The notes under the pieces were generated by a model. It was not told where the DNA came from. It searched no databases and saw nothing but the letters and a program-made list of their open reading frames with translations. 64,000 bases of DNA from Cyanoderma ruficeps (taxonomy: Eukaryota > Chordata > Aves > Passeriformes > Timaliidae). The stretch lies in contig VZDJ01000174.1 in the NCBI GenBank assembly GCA_008694505.1, positions 8,830,106-8,894,105 on the forward strand, written 5' to 3'. Of the stretch, positions 1 to 11,870 are shown piece after piece. Position 1 is the stretch's first letter, and each line of letters opens with the position of its first letter. The position numbers and the translations under genes are program-made.

Positions 1-965
1 AAGTGAAATACGGGAAATGGCAGCAGAAATGTTTGGGGATTAGGGACACTCCAGAGATGAGTTTTCCCCACTGTCCCCTACACATCCATATGATCAATCC
101 CCATTATGAAAATAAACATACCTTTCTACTAAATACTGTTTATATATAAAAGAATTGGCAGAGACAAATAACTTGTTTATGTAAGCCAAGATTCTCTTAC
201 AGGCCCAGTACCAACTGCTACAGATGAAGGTGAAACAAAATAAAAATTGATAGGACAGCTCGCCCCAAGGAGAATTCTTCCTAATTGTGAAAAGTTAGAG
301 AGTGGCTGCAAGATGAGTTCAGACAGTACAAAAGGAAATAGATATCAAAAAAGGGACACATGAAGGGAGAGTTTTGCTTGTTATACAACTTTGCATAAGC
401 TAAGCTGGTATTTTTTTCCACACAAAGTTTCTTGTCCTTGCTTTTTCTAGTCATGGGAGCAAATAATCTTCGTGGTTGTGCCAGGGCACCACAGAGGGTG
501 GCTTTCTCCCAGCATCCATGTAACCCTGGAGCTGGCTGTGCAGGGTGAACACTTCCTGGAGCACTCCCAGTTTCCCAGCACAGCCCATCAGGAGGGTCAC
601 AGTGGAGCTATGGTGCATCTGGAAGGGGTGTCTGGTTTCTGAGGCGAGCAGCAGAAGCGGGACCCCAAGGGAAGGCTCTGTCCCTGACCCCCTTTGCCCT
701 CCCTTGTTCTGATCTTTATTGGGCCGTCTGCCTCGTAGCATCAAAGGCAAAAGCAGGCCCGTGATTTGTCCTACAACAGCTCTATAAAAAACATAATTGC
801 CCAATAACCCTCTGTCTGCAAACCAAGCCATCTTCCTGTTTCTTCTCTCATAAAGACTATTTGACAAGCCTGTTCCATCAGCTTATAAAAACCTAGAAAT
901 AGTTGCCTTCCCTAGAAAGAAACTTTACAGAAAAACAGAAAAGAAATTAATTTACTTGTGTAAAT
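1..965. other. unique noncoding stretch, no gene recognised
   Basis: I see no recognisable repeat or exon here. A minus-strand frame at 451-867 stays open for 138 codons, but its translation shows no domain, is rich in Gly, Leu and Arg, and its local GC content is higher than the flanks, which lengthens chance open frames. It is best read as unique intergenic or intronic DNA. Confidence 0.5.
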
Positions 966-1014
966 GTATATATATACACATATATATGTAGTATGTGTAT
1001 ACACACAAATACAC
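966..1014. repeat. AT/TG-rich simple repeat
   Basis: An imperfect alternating purine-pyrimidine tract mixes TA and CA/TG dinucleotides and ends in a short ACAC run. It is a degraded dinucleotide microsatellite. Confidence 0.6.
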
Positions 1015-1556
1015 TAAGACTTCCACAACAAGTAAAATACATAAATCACTTAAAACAGCCAAGTATTGGCATGACAAGCAGAGGAATGATTTCTTCCAAA
1101 AATAAGGATGTAACCCTACATAGTGAATTTATAGTGCCAGAAATGTTCTGTACAAAACTGAACAAAAGTGAGGTGGGGGAGGGAAGTGTTGCTAAACGAA
1201 ATGGGAAATTATTTTAAAATGATGTATCAAGAATTATTCTGGATATCCTGGAATTATTCTGAACATTATTCTGAAGCTGGATATGATCAGAGAAAATTTA
1301 GAATTTTTTTTTCCTTTTTCTCTCTTAAAGTTTGTTTTCTGACATAATAACATCGTTGCAAGACTCACCAACACAAGTGATTCTTCAGCATTCCTTTCCA
1401 TAAGTAGGCAGATGAAAATTGTCCAGTCACCTTCTGGTTAGTGTAGGGAGTAGCTCATTCAGGTGACAATCTGTCCTCAAGCATCTTTGAGAAAATACAG
1501 AGAAACTTCAAATTAAATTGCTACACTTAAGCTTTAAATCTATACCATTTTGTGCT
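1015..1556. other. unique AT-rich stretch
   Basis: No gene is seen. A short imperfect internal repeat lies at about 1228-1285, where ATTATTCTG occurs three times and GGATAT twice. Otherwise the stretch is featureless. Confidence 0.5.
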
Positions 1557-1910
1557 TCAGCCACTAAAAAGTAGTTTAAAGTAATCCTTTGAATAATCTT
1601 GCTCTGATGTTTTTAAAAGATCAGTTATTGAACAACTTGTCTGGCTGTCACAGGTTTCATTTGAAATATTGGACATAGATATACAATTAATTTGATTTGT
1701 GGTGCTCAGATTTACACTTCTGGCAAATATAGGAATATTACGCTTTAATTTACTTTCAATACAAAATAGTTGCTTTGATATGCCTGAGAACAAACGCCTT
1801 GGGATCTGTTCCTCCCAAATGACGTCAAATAAGAATTCATCTATTAACATCAGTGGATGAAGGATCGGGTCTTCAAAAACAAAGAATTTATGACTCCTGC
1901 TATGGGCCAA
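1557..1910 (-). other. open frame of coding-like composition, unidentified
   Basis: A minus-strand frame is open for about 120 codons in DNA whose AT content should produce frequent stops. The translation has a protein-like mixture: an acidic and hydrophobic start (FVFEDP, then LIDEFLFDVIWEE), a basic middle (KLKRN) and a Ser/Thr/Asn-rich end closed by a stop. It has no convincing ATG; the frame opens after a TAA. A CAG at about 1896-1898 could serve as a weak splice acceptor, but the pyrimidine tract in front is poor. I do not recognise the protein. It may be an exon, an exon remnant or chance. Confidence 0.2.
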
Positions 1911-4559
1911 ATCTTGATGTGTTTACTTTATTACACATGCAAGAATGCTGAAATCAATGAGGACAAAATGAGAAAGGTGATGCCAAAGTTAAGGGAAGGT
2001 CCTGATTTCAGATTCCACTGCTCTAAATCCAGGGATGTTTCAGAATGTTCCGATTTCACACCAGTGTTTTGTGTAAGCAAAAAAATCCCAAATCTGAACA
2101 AGGGTAAACCCACAAACTCTTTAGCGGCCCTTGCAGATAAGGCCACTCTGAGTAGATAAATACATAGTTAGGGTGTTGAATAATGTCAACAGCTATGATT
2201 TAAAAGTTTCAAATAGTACAATAATTTCATTCATGGTACATAGGCTTTCTCTTCACGTATTTTTCCTAGCTTTTTTTCTGTCTTATACAGGAGTGAAATA
2301 TTTCTTTTCCATTCATTTATCTGTGCTCTGGTTTGTATTCATATAATTAATTGTCTCTGTGGGACTGAATCTTGATTACAATTATCTGTCTCCAGAATTT
2401 TATACAGCTGTCAGTTACTGCTGGCTAACAGTCTGCTTCCAACACCCATTCTCTTGGTTTCTTACTGTGCACTGGCTTGTCTCTCTTCTTGCCCTCCTGA
2501 GATTAGAGAGTTGAGTTGTCAAAAAAGAAACATTTTCTAAGCCATCTCTACTTGATCTGCATTCTTTCTGTTCAACACAAGGTCATCTTCACAGGGGACT
2601 GAGCCCTGCACTTCCCCAGCAGATTCCACAGCATCTTTTCAGCAGTTACACTTCTGAACTATCTTCTGCTCCCTTTCCAGGCTCTTTCCTTCCCCTTTTG
2701 CCCAGTGGAGAAGCAACCTACCAGCAACTTTTCCCAAATTTGAAGGAATTAATGTCCCAAGGAACTACATTCAGAGGGACCTGCCTGGCAAACCAGTAGG
2801 CTTGTCTTACAATGTGAGATGATCCAGGAGTCCTCCCTGTTCTCTCAAACACTGTATGGCCAGGCTTAAAAGAACTAGAGTCAATGTCTGCCTCTTTCTA
2901 GTGATGTTTCAACTCTTCTCTCCAATCTTCTTAGTGCTCCCCTTATCTCCTCCCTGCACAGCTCTCTCCCTCTTAGTTCCATCTAGGTGGTAACACAAAT
3001 ATTCCTGGAACACTTTCAGCAGTAATGTACGAACATGGAGAGAAGGCTGAGCCCATCCTATGACAGCAAGATGGCATTTCTGCTCAGTGAAGATGTCAGG
3101 CAGAGTCTCACATACAACTCCCCCAGAACAGTGGACAGAATGACCAATCACATACCTCTGGCATCTCAGTCTTATTCTACCTACTTCCCAAACTGGGAGT
3201 TCCTCCTTCCTTGTGTCTCCAGCAGACTTCTGTTCAGCAGCCTCCTTCACCCACCCAGTTTGTTTCAGGGACTGCCTAGTGATTTATTCTCCCCTCTGCT
3301 GAGGAAAGCTCTCAGCAGAGGCTGTACCCATCTTGGAACCAAACCAACACAGATGCCTCCACCTGGGGGAAGCAGAGACCCACACTGAACTTTTGGAAGG
3401 TTCCCGAGTATTCTCCTGCTTCAGGTAGCTCCTAAATATGCCAAACTCCAGGCTTAAAATTTGTGCCAGGTCCAACACCAGCACTGAACAACCAGAACTT
3501 GGACCAAAACCCCATATAGGAGGGACTTTTCACCCAAAAGAGGCACTGGGTTGGTTGGTGTCCTCATACCTCCAATCTATTAATTTCGAGGGTTTCTCCC
3601 AAGGAAGAATTGGACCCAAAGGTGGGGTTTCACCTGTAGCTTTGGGACTGATGCAATACAGGGAGGTTATAAAAAGCAAATGACATGATATTTTACAGAA
3701 TCACTGCTCCTAAAGTTGGCAGGTTAAGTTTGTCTGGGCCACCAGGCTGTAATGCTGCCCGTGTATGAAGGCTGTGTTACACACCTTGCATGATTACTGC
3801 AGTAGTAATTCCTAAATCTATAGTATTGGAGAAAAAACTGTATGCCATTTGTGAGGAGATATACTCTTATGTAGTATATTCTACTGACTTCTATGAGGAA
3901 AGCAGAAAGGTGTTGGACACAGCACTAAGCATGGCAGACTGAATTTTGAGGAACAAAAATAGAAATTAAAGTCTGCTTTTTAAAAAAATGAATTAATGGA
4001 AAAAAGTCCATGCTGAGCAGCAGGAACCTATTGTATTTACAGTCTCCTCCAAAGATGCTGGTGAAGTAAAAAAATAACTTGTCTTGAAACATTAAAAAAA
4101 CTGAGTTGGCCACTGTGATACTGAAATCTGCGGCCCAATGCCTTCAAGCCCAGAGTTTAACTTCAAGCCTCCCTGCTCAGCAACTGTTCACAAAGTCGTT
4201 TAAAATGAAGGTCTCAATCTTGCTTAGCTAATCTGTATGGTATAAAATTGAGCTAAACCAGAGCCTTGTTAAACAGAATAGGGCTCAGTGCTGGCTTGGC
4301 AGTTTGCTCCTGCTGTACAGAACTGATACTCAAAGCAGAAGCAGATTAAAAAAAATGTGGAAGAACAAACCTTTCCTCTTGTTCCATCACTCAGGCTCTT
4401 AGACATGTTGAAAAATAAACAGCCAGCAACTTTTACAGCAGCAGGACTTGGAGTTGCTATTGGGAAACCCACTTAATCTTTAAAGGAGGTACCTTTGGAA
4501 ATATTTTATAGACACTCATCTCCCCAGCAGGAAAGCTAGTGCTGGAAAGAGACATCTTT
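1911..4559. other. unique noncoding stretch
   Basis: No exon or classified repeat is recognised. The 2.5-3.7 kb part has more C/T-rich sequence and several overlapping open frames of about 100 codons on both strands. None shows a domain or a splice context. An old, unclassified interspersed element between about 2.9 and 3.7 kb is possible but I cannot support it. Confidence 0.45.
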
Positions 4560-4970
4560 AACAAATAAATAATAGTTTATTAAGTCACTTGTCTCCACAG
4601 CAGGAAATAAACTGGGGGGTGGGAAGGAGGGTGGTGGGGTGACAAAGGAAGGGAAACAAAAAACGTTACCCTTGCAACCCCTCTGCTCCAGCAGAGCTGA
4701 ATTTATTTAAAACACTCTTCTCCTAAGACAGATGGAAAAAATAATTAACCCAGCCACCCACCCCTTTTATTAAACTCCTTTGTGACCACCAGGGATACGA
4801 TTAACATGGCCACCATAAAAACCCAGTCCCCTACTCTCAAAATAAAGAGAAAAACACAAGCAAGAGTGAGACACCGTGCAGGGCAGGAAGTAAATTAAGA
4901 ACCTGCCTTTAGGGCAATGAAATATTTTTCTGAGTACCTGCTGGAAAATTTGACAGAATCCCAATGAAGG
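4560..4970. promoter_or_regulatory. candidate distal regulatory element with G-quadruplex motif
   Basis: The block mixes a G-rich core with AT-rich homeodomain-like sites: TTATTAAG, AATAATTAACCC, TTTATTAAAC and GATTAAC. It keeps isolated CpGs (AACGTTACC, ATACGATT) in AT-rich surroundings, which suggests constraint or hypomethylation. At 4614-4639 four G runs separated by 1-5 bases form a canonical quadruplex motif on the plus strand. No coding frame fits. The regulatory reading is inferred from texture only. Confidence 0.3.
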
Positions 4971-6884
4971 GGTAAGGATTCAGTTTATCTCAGTGTGGCC
5001 TTGAGGATTCATTTCTGTGAGAGTCTTCCTCTTAGGCAAACAAGTTGTGTGGAAACTGTGAAGTTCCATCACTCAACAGTGGAGTAGGGACAGAGGACAT
5101 GGTGCCACTTGTGAGAACAGAAGGGCAATTTACAAATTGTCCCACACTTTCCCAGTTTTGAAGCTTGCCCAAATCCTCTGATATCACATGCGCAATCGCA
5201 GAAATTCTCAGGGGCTAGGTATCTATCTGAATTTTTTACTTACTGGACTTTTCTATCATCTTCCTATTGCTGATTCAAGGCATTCCATGCCTATGGAAGG
5301 CCAGGCCAGATTTCCCCAGGAAAAGCTATCTTCATTTATACAGTGGAAGTCTGGATTTCTCTAGTTGTTTACACAGCACCACGGCAAATCCAGGTACATG
5401 GATCCCAAGCAGCAGATTATTTTCCTCTTCATTACTGCCTTTTATAGTCACTTATACCTCAGTTTCCAGTTCAAACTTGAACCTTTTGTCCAGAAGATCA
5501 AAGAGGCTCAGGTCAAACAACCTTCACCCCTTTGTGATGATCTGGGATCTCCTGAACTCCACGTCATTAGAATCATCGGAAAAACAGACCTTAACCTGTC
5601 TGTGGATATACACATGTTCTCCTGGGCCAAGCAGTTACAAAACCAGATTAAAACAAATTATTAGAAGGTTATAGCAGGCTTTGCATGCCTGAGTCCGCAG
5701 TTACAGGAGTCCATACTGGAGGCATCACCACACTTAGGTACTGACTTTGCTGTGTTACTTCCATGTTATCTTTAGTAATAAACCTGCCCTTTCTGAACAT
5801 GTGTATACTAACATTCACTCCTGACTGCAGCATTTCATTTGTTAGCATCACCCCAGGCAAGAGGAGATCAGCCAGAATCACTATGTAGAAAAGGCTTTTC
5901 ATCATAGCAGCCTGACTAAAAGATGTTACGTATTGTATCTAGCAGAGCATAATGGTGATGAGAAGCCATGCCAAATGTGGCAGCCTAGAACTAGAAGCTG
6001 CCAGGGTAAAATGATAGTCATCTCTAAGGTTTAACATCTGTCAGCTTCCCAAACCAAAGATTTCCATTCTGTGATTGCCAAGGAAGCTCCTTGCACACTG
6101 TCATCATTATACAAGGAAGCACTGAAAACATTCTGAATATGTTGTGGGAGCACATTCAAAGAAAATACTCCACAATACCTTTGATTTCAAGCTGACCTGG
6201 GAAGCATTTTGCTCACCTTCTATTAACCACAGCCCTGAGTGTTCTATTCTTCGTTCCTTAGGAAAAACTGGAGGCCTGAGGGCTTAGTCAGAACCTGTTC
6301 CTATAGAGCATTAGTACCCCCTGTGCTGTGGCAGATGGTGGCAGTAGGAGGATAAGTGGTACCAGCTCAAGTAAAGGATGAACAAATCCACTTGTATGGA
6401 CAAAAGGTCTGCATTGAGCTGTCCCAGTGACAACTGTTTACAGTGTTCTGTAAATACAGAAAAGAGATACCTGGAGTGCAAGTAAGAGGAACATAGAACC
6501 CATACTGATAATCTGGACTGAAGTAGATGTTCCCATTTTAATAAGGGACTGTTCTAAATGAAAAAAAAAAAAAAGAAAAAGAAATAAGAAGAGTAGCACT
6601 TTATAGGTCAAAATCTCTCCAGACCCCTTGGTGGAGTGAAGTTTTATTTAGCAAATGGTTTCAAAATACATGATTGAGTAGGAACAGAGGGGGGGGTGGG
6701 AGTGTGGTAACTATGATACTGTCCATTTAGGGCAACAGTAATCAGAATCAGAAAATTATACCTAATATTTGCTAGTCTCTCATTTCTTAGAAGAGCCAAA
6801 CACTACAGTAGGTGTTGTTAGAGATAATGGGGGGTTGATAACTAGGCTACTCTATGTGATTGCAGACATTAGGGAATGTTAGAC
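4971..6884. other. unique noncoding stretch with A- and G-homopolymer runs
   Basis: No gene is recognised. An A-rich run at about 6561-6588 and a run of eight G at about 6689-6696 are simple sequence. A 78-codon minus-strand frame at 5669-5905 starts with a signal-peptide-like hydrophobic segment, but nothing else supports it. Confidence 0.5.
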
Positions 6885-7030
6885 TAGCACAGTGTGGTTC
6901 AGCAAAAGGGCACTGAGTTAGGAAACTGCATTTACTGCTGGCTCTGCCACTGGAGTGTTTTGAGTAAATCATTTTGTCCCTATCTATGAAATGATAAGGA
7001 CAAATGGACTTTCTTTATAAGACATATATT
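6885..7030 (+). repeat. MIR-like ancient SINE remnant
   Basis: The stretch follows the MIR consensus in order: a tRNA-related part (CACAGTGTGGTTCAG), GCACTGAGTTAGGAAACTG, the conserved core GCTGGCTCTGCCACTGG, then a diverged counterpart of the usual segment on loss of sodium-rich codons, TTTTGTCCCTATCTATGAAATG, corresponding to the MIR CTATAAAATGGG-type 3' portion. Divergence is high, as expected for an amniote-age SINE. Family assignment is from memory of the MIR consensus. Confidence 0.6.
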
Positions 7031-9572
7031 GACATAAATGGATAAAAAGTGTTAAAATGAAAGATAGATGTTATTGGATAGCTGAGACTGGACTTAGAGC
7101 ATTACAGGTACAGTCTAGTTGGAACTAGGAATATGCTAACTGAGCTGGATGTGGAAGTCTCATAAAAGTATCTTTCATGACTATGTGGAGATGACAGCAT
7201 CACAACTTTAATGTCCTGTCTGGATGGCTTTTATACAGAAATGTGCATCCTGTTTGGCAGAGCTTAGGACATCTTCATACCGTATTTTAATGCCTAGCTG
7301 CTACCTATCTAACTATGTTAAAAACAGTTTTAGTTTATATGAATTTTATCACATTCTCAGGGGGATCAGAAGTCAACATCTGAGTGTTGAGATCAGAGGA
7401 AGAGACTGACCTTGCCAGATTTTCTACTTCTGGTTACTGACAGTCCAAGTATTTCTCCTGCTGCTCTGACAACCAATCTCTTTGTCTTGCAAGCAGTCAT
7501 GAAACAGTTGATGTGGGCTGGCCCTGCTCACTGGCATTTCATCATCACTTGTAGTATTCATCTGCTGTTTGTGGAGATGGATCTCAAACCAGAGATTTTG
7601 AGGGGTTTAATCAATTTCCTGAGTTCTGCCCATCAACAGTGTCTTCATTTCCTACCACTTTATAAAACAGGCTCAAGTTACAGTAACAGACTTGTTTTGG
7701 GTTATTCTAAATAACTCCACTGAGCTGCTTCAAGTTTACACTCATGTGGGATCCTGCTGCAAAGGGGATTGATGTGAATCTTCAGTAGACTTTTTATCAG
7801 CTTTGATTCTGCATTTTTCAAACCTATCAAGATTTTTCCAATCCGGTTGAATAGAAGCAGGAATAAATGCCTAAAGAAGTGGTAGTTAATCCCTCACCAT
7901 GTAAATTGTTCATGGATTGGAAAAAGTAACAAAGCAGTTAAAAAACTAGTCTGAATCCTGTACTGAATGAATGCCATAAATTTTGCATTTAAGTAATTTC
8001 ATCTAATATTTAACTAAGAACTAATGGGTGCTGCTCTTGTTTTCTTCTGAAAGAATATCAATTTCTTAGCTGTATGGCAGTATTGTAGGAAAAGGGATTA
8101 CTGAGTATATAAAGATTTTCAATATTTGGCTCTTATCTAGGCATTTCTGGTAGAGCTTAGTTTCTATGGGACAAAATTTTAGCTCATTAAAATGTTAAAG
8201 TTTCAGGACTATGAAATAAACTTAGGCTAGTTGTAGTTTGGAGAGGTATCAGGGGCTGGACTGGGGATGCTAAGGAAAGCTGAACTGCATTAGGTACAGA
8301 TTGCTCTGAGTTTTTCTGATTTAAAATAGGTTTCTCAAACAAGTTTCTCTGTTTATTGACATGATTTCCCTTGACAACTTTGCCTCACTGATACCCAGAA
8401 CCATGATCCATCCATGCACAGGTAAAAGGCATCATCTGATGTGACAGCTAGAGGGTTTTTTTTTAGAGAAAATGGGGTTTATAATTTTTCCCCTGTTAAT
8501 TGGCAGGTGAATAATGAAATAATGAAAGCAGATAATCTAAACCAGCACAAACTATGAGTAATGCACAATCACAGGTGACAGTGGGGGATTTGAGAGGGAA
8601 AAACTGCTCAGCATTGACCAACTGACCATCTTCAGTAAGAGAAGGTAGAGTTGCTGTGCTGTCACAAAGTTGCTTTAGCTGGTCTTTAATTACTGTGAGG
8701 TAACAGACTACATAAAAGCACATGATCTAATAAGATTTTATTAAAGCTTTTTTCAAAGTTTAGGTTCAAGTTTTTAAAAGCAGGTGATTATAAAACTGAA
8801 ATTATCTACCTTATTTACATTTTAATTTCAAATAAAATAGTATGTTCCTGAATTCTTAACTTCTGTACCACAGTAAAGTGGGTTTGCTTGTACTTGGGCA
8901 AGTTTAATACATATCAGTGCTGTCACTGTCTCAACTAATATATATAATTTTGCTTTTGAGTTTAGCCCACTTTTGACAGACAATTCAAAGAGATGCCTCA
9001 ATTGTGTCAGGAAAAAAAGAATCTTTCTAGGAACTGATATTTAACTTGATATTTAACCAAAATTTTCTGCTCAAGTCAACCAGCCATTTGTCTTGAATTA
9101 TTGATAGCTTTTCACAACATAATGAGCTTGAATTGAACATTCTTTTCTGTTCATTTTTTGTATCTCCTCTTTTCTTGATATCAAAGTCGAGGAGGCTGGG
9201 AACCTGGTTTGCTTTGAGAGAATGTGACAAGCACAGATGTGTGCTTTGGCACGAAGATTCCTGGTCTTATAGAAAACAGAAGTGTTAGAAAGCAGGAAAT
9301 CCTGATCCTGGAAGAAAATTACTTTATGTACTTCTGAAAACTTGGGGCAAATTTAATTAGCTGGCACAAGAGGACAAAAAAAAAATTGCCAGTGCTTTCA
9401 AAGCACTGTGCATGGTCAGGTGTTCTAAAAAACACTGACAAGAGTTACTGTGATTAATCAATACTGTTGTGCCATTTGCCTGAAAATGCATTACCTGGCA
9501 AATGAATGAGGATTTCAGGCAGACCAGCCTAATTAGACACAATATCTATTTATGTAGCCATCTACTTTATAC
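7031..9572. other. unique AT-rich noncoding stretch
   Basis: No recognisable repeat or exon. Only short A/T runs and chance open frames of 60-100 codons are present on both strands. A minus-strand frame at 9027-9230 has fairly protein-like composition but no good splice acceptor in front. Confidence 0.5.
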
Positions 9573-9602
9573 CATAATAATAAACAGTAATAATAAATAA
9601 TA
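9573..9602. repeat. AAT-type microsatellite, interrupted
   Basis: Imperfect ATAATAATAAAC and GTAATAATAAATAATAG units form a short trinucleotide-like tract. Confidence 0.55.
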
Positions 9603-10919
9603 GGTGAAAATGGATTCTAGGAATCTGATCAAATATGCATTTAGTTCAACACACTCTTTCCATTGGCTTCAGTGTTCACCATTGTTCATGCTGGAATGCT
9701 GAAGAGTATTGAAAAGAAAAGATTTAGTAAAAAAGATAGGAATTTGTCATTGGAGAGGATGCTGACATTTACCCAACACACAGAAATCCTAAAACCCTGC
9801 AAGGCACTAAGTATGGTTAATACACTCTTCCTTTCATTATATGTCTAGTTTAAATTGCTCTGGCTCTGACTCACTGAGGCACTTAACCCTGTATTTGACT
9901 CCAAGAAAACTCCTACAACACACAACAGGTCAGATTAGGTGTATGCTAAAATGCTTTTGCAAATTCAAATTAGGAAGCACCAAAATCATTACATTGACAG
10001 ATTTCTAAATTCCAAGAGATACTATAAAATGAGACAATTTTCTATATTTGTTTTCCAAACAACTATCATGGACAAAGAACATGAAAAATCAAGTACTCAG
10101 TTTGGGAAACAAATCAAGGCTGTTCATGTACAACTCCACCTCTAACAGTGTACCCAGCCCCAGCCATGTGTATGACAAAGGAGATCCCAGACACAGGCAT
10201 TATGTGCTGGGTCTTTTTTGACTCTTTCTGCCACTCCTATTTCAAGAAAATATCTTTCAAAAGAATAAGAAAAAACTCAAGGGAAGTTTGGTCTGGATTA
10301 CGAACTCAGAAAAAAAAAATGGGCAAGGAAATTAGAACAAAGTGAAGCTCACAGCCTTAGTGAAGACAAAGTAACTGAATGATTTGGATTTTGCAGCAGT
10401 CTGAGATTCCCTGTGATAGAAGGATCAGTTATCTTTCCTAAGTCACTGTCTGTAAAATAATAAAACCTACTATCTCCTGATTTAGATATGCAGATGCCAC
10501 ACTGTGTCTTGGCATATTACTGTGAAAATCTTGCAAAAAAAAAAAATTATTGCAGCAATTTTCTTAGTCCAAAAGCAAACTAGATGCTCAGATCTGGTTT
10601 GAATTTTTTTTCTTTTCTTTAAAGCAGTATGGATAAAGAAAGATTGATGATTCTGATTGGGTTCATAATAACAGTAGGTAGCCCTTTACAAAACTCTCAA
10701 GGCTTATCTTGAGACAAATCCCAGCATCCACACAATAGCTGGTGCTTCTATCCCTGCTTTTGTCAAATGTCTGAAATTGCAGCTCCTACTGACCTGAGTT
10801 ATTTAATCACTGCCATGAAATGGACATAAGAATCAGTCAAATATGTGATTTATTTCTCCACAAAATTCCTAAAAAGATTTGTAATTTAGTTGCACTGAAA
10901 ATGTGGGAATGGACAAGGT
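9603..10919. other. unique noncoding stretch
   Basis: Nothing recognisable apart from short poly-A at about 10535-10546 and a T/C-rich run at about 10606-10620. Confidence 0.5.
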
Positions 10920-11260
10920 CAAGGGGAAGAAACGGGAAAGGAAAAAAAGAAAGAAAAGGCTATAGCGGCAACATTTTGTGAAAAGATGTTGCTTTGGTTG
11001 CACTGTAAAAGGCATGATGTGATAGCAGGTTTATTCATTTTTAATTATGGACATGGCTTTATCTGCAAGTCTTCCTCCCCCTCCACGAACTGCCCCCCTC
11101 CTTTTTCCTCCCGTCCCCTGGGGCAGCACTGTGGTGGGGCTCAATCACTCTTTTATTAGTTGTGATATACTGTGGCTAATTCCCTTAATCTGGACCTTGC
11201 TTTCCTATAAAGCCCAGACCTCAGGTATTGAATTTCCCTGATCAAAGTGCAACCAGTGTG
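10920..11260. promoter_or_regulatory. candidate regulatory element
   Basis: A purine-rich start (10920-10965) is followed by CTATAGCGGC, AT-rich sites (TTTAATTATGG, TTTTATTAG, CTAATTCCCTTAATC) and a C-rich tract with retained CpGs (CCACGAACTG, TCCCGTCCCC). The sequence has high complexity and no open frame of note. This combination is common in conserved vertebrate enhancers, but conservation itself cannot be seen from one genome. Confidence 0.25.
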
Positions 11261-11712
11261 GGACACAGCAATCTCCACTAAACAGGGGAGCTTGGGAAAG
11301 CTCGTAAATGGAGTCAAAGAAATACACACACACAACGCACTCACAAGATGGTGCAATCAATTGGTAGAACAATCACGTGTGAAATATTACTGACTCCTTA
11401 AAGTGCTGGTTCTGGGATTTACTGCAGTGTATTAATCTGCTATGCTTAATGCATTGACCTTTCACCCCCAGCAATTCAGTAGACAGGGCTTGAATTGCCA
11501 GGAGCTGATACAATGGATTAGGAGCAGAAAGACCCCACCACAGTGAAGTGCCACGGCAGCCCTAAAGCATACCACCAGTAACTTCTCCATCTTTCCTAAT
11601 AGATACTGCCAGACAATGTGGCTACCACAGAAAGGACAGTATTGACAGCAGAATTTCTGGAAGGGGAGATAGTGGAAATAAGGCTTGTTATAAAACAATA
11701 GAGGAGGTTAGT
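11261..11712. other. unique noncoding stretch
   Basis: No gene or repeat family is recognised. There is a short CA run at about 11327-11335. Confidence 0.5.
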
Positions 11713-11870
11713 CTTGTGACTGAGTCACAAAACAGGGATTTAGAAGAATTGGTTTTATTCCACGCAGTTATTCTCTCCTTGTGTGTGACCTTAGGCAAGA
11801 CAATTCACTTCTTAGGATCGAGTCTTTCCTATCTGTAAATCTGGGATAATGACACTTCTCTGATTTTCTC
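11713..11870 (+). repeat. MIR-like ancient SINE remnant
   Basis: The diagnostic MIR string GTGTGACCTTAGGCAAGACA at 11781-11800 is followed by CACTTCTTAGGATC, then TATCTGTAAATCTGGGATAATGA, matching the MIR segment that reads as a conserved core followed by the CATCTGTAAAATGGGGATAAT-type 3' part. The left side is diverged. The core match is strong enough for a family call. Confidence 0.75.

Noticed and set aside
2900..3700. An endogenous retrovirus LTR
   Set aside because: I found no TG...CA ends, no paired copy and no clear promoter or polyadenylation layout; the impression rested on composition only.
4782..4797. CTCF-like ACCACCAGGG
   Set aside because: The core lacks the downstream GGC/GCA part of the CTCF motif, so a match of this length is expected by chance.
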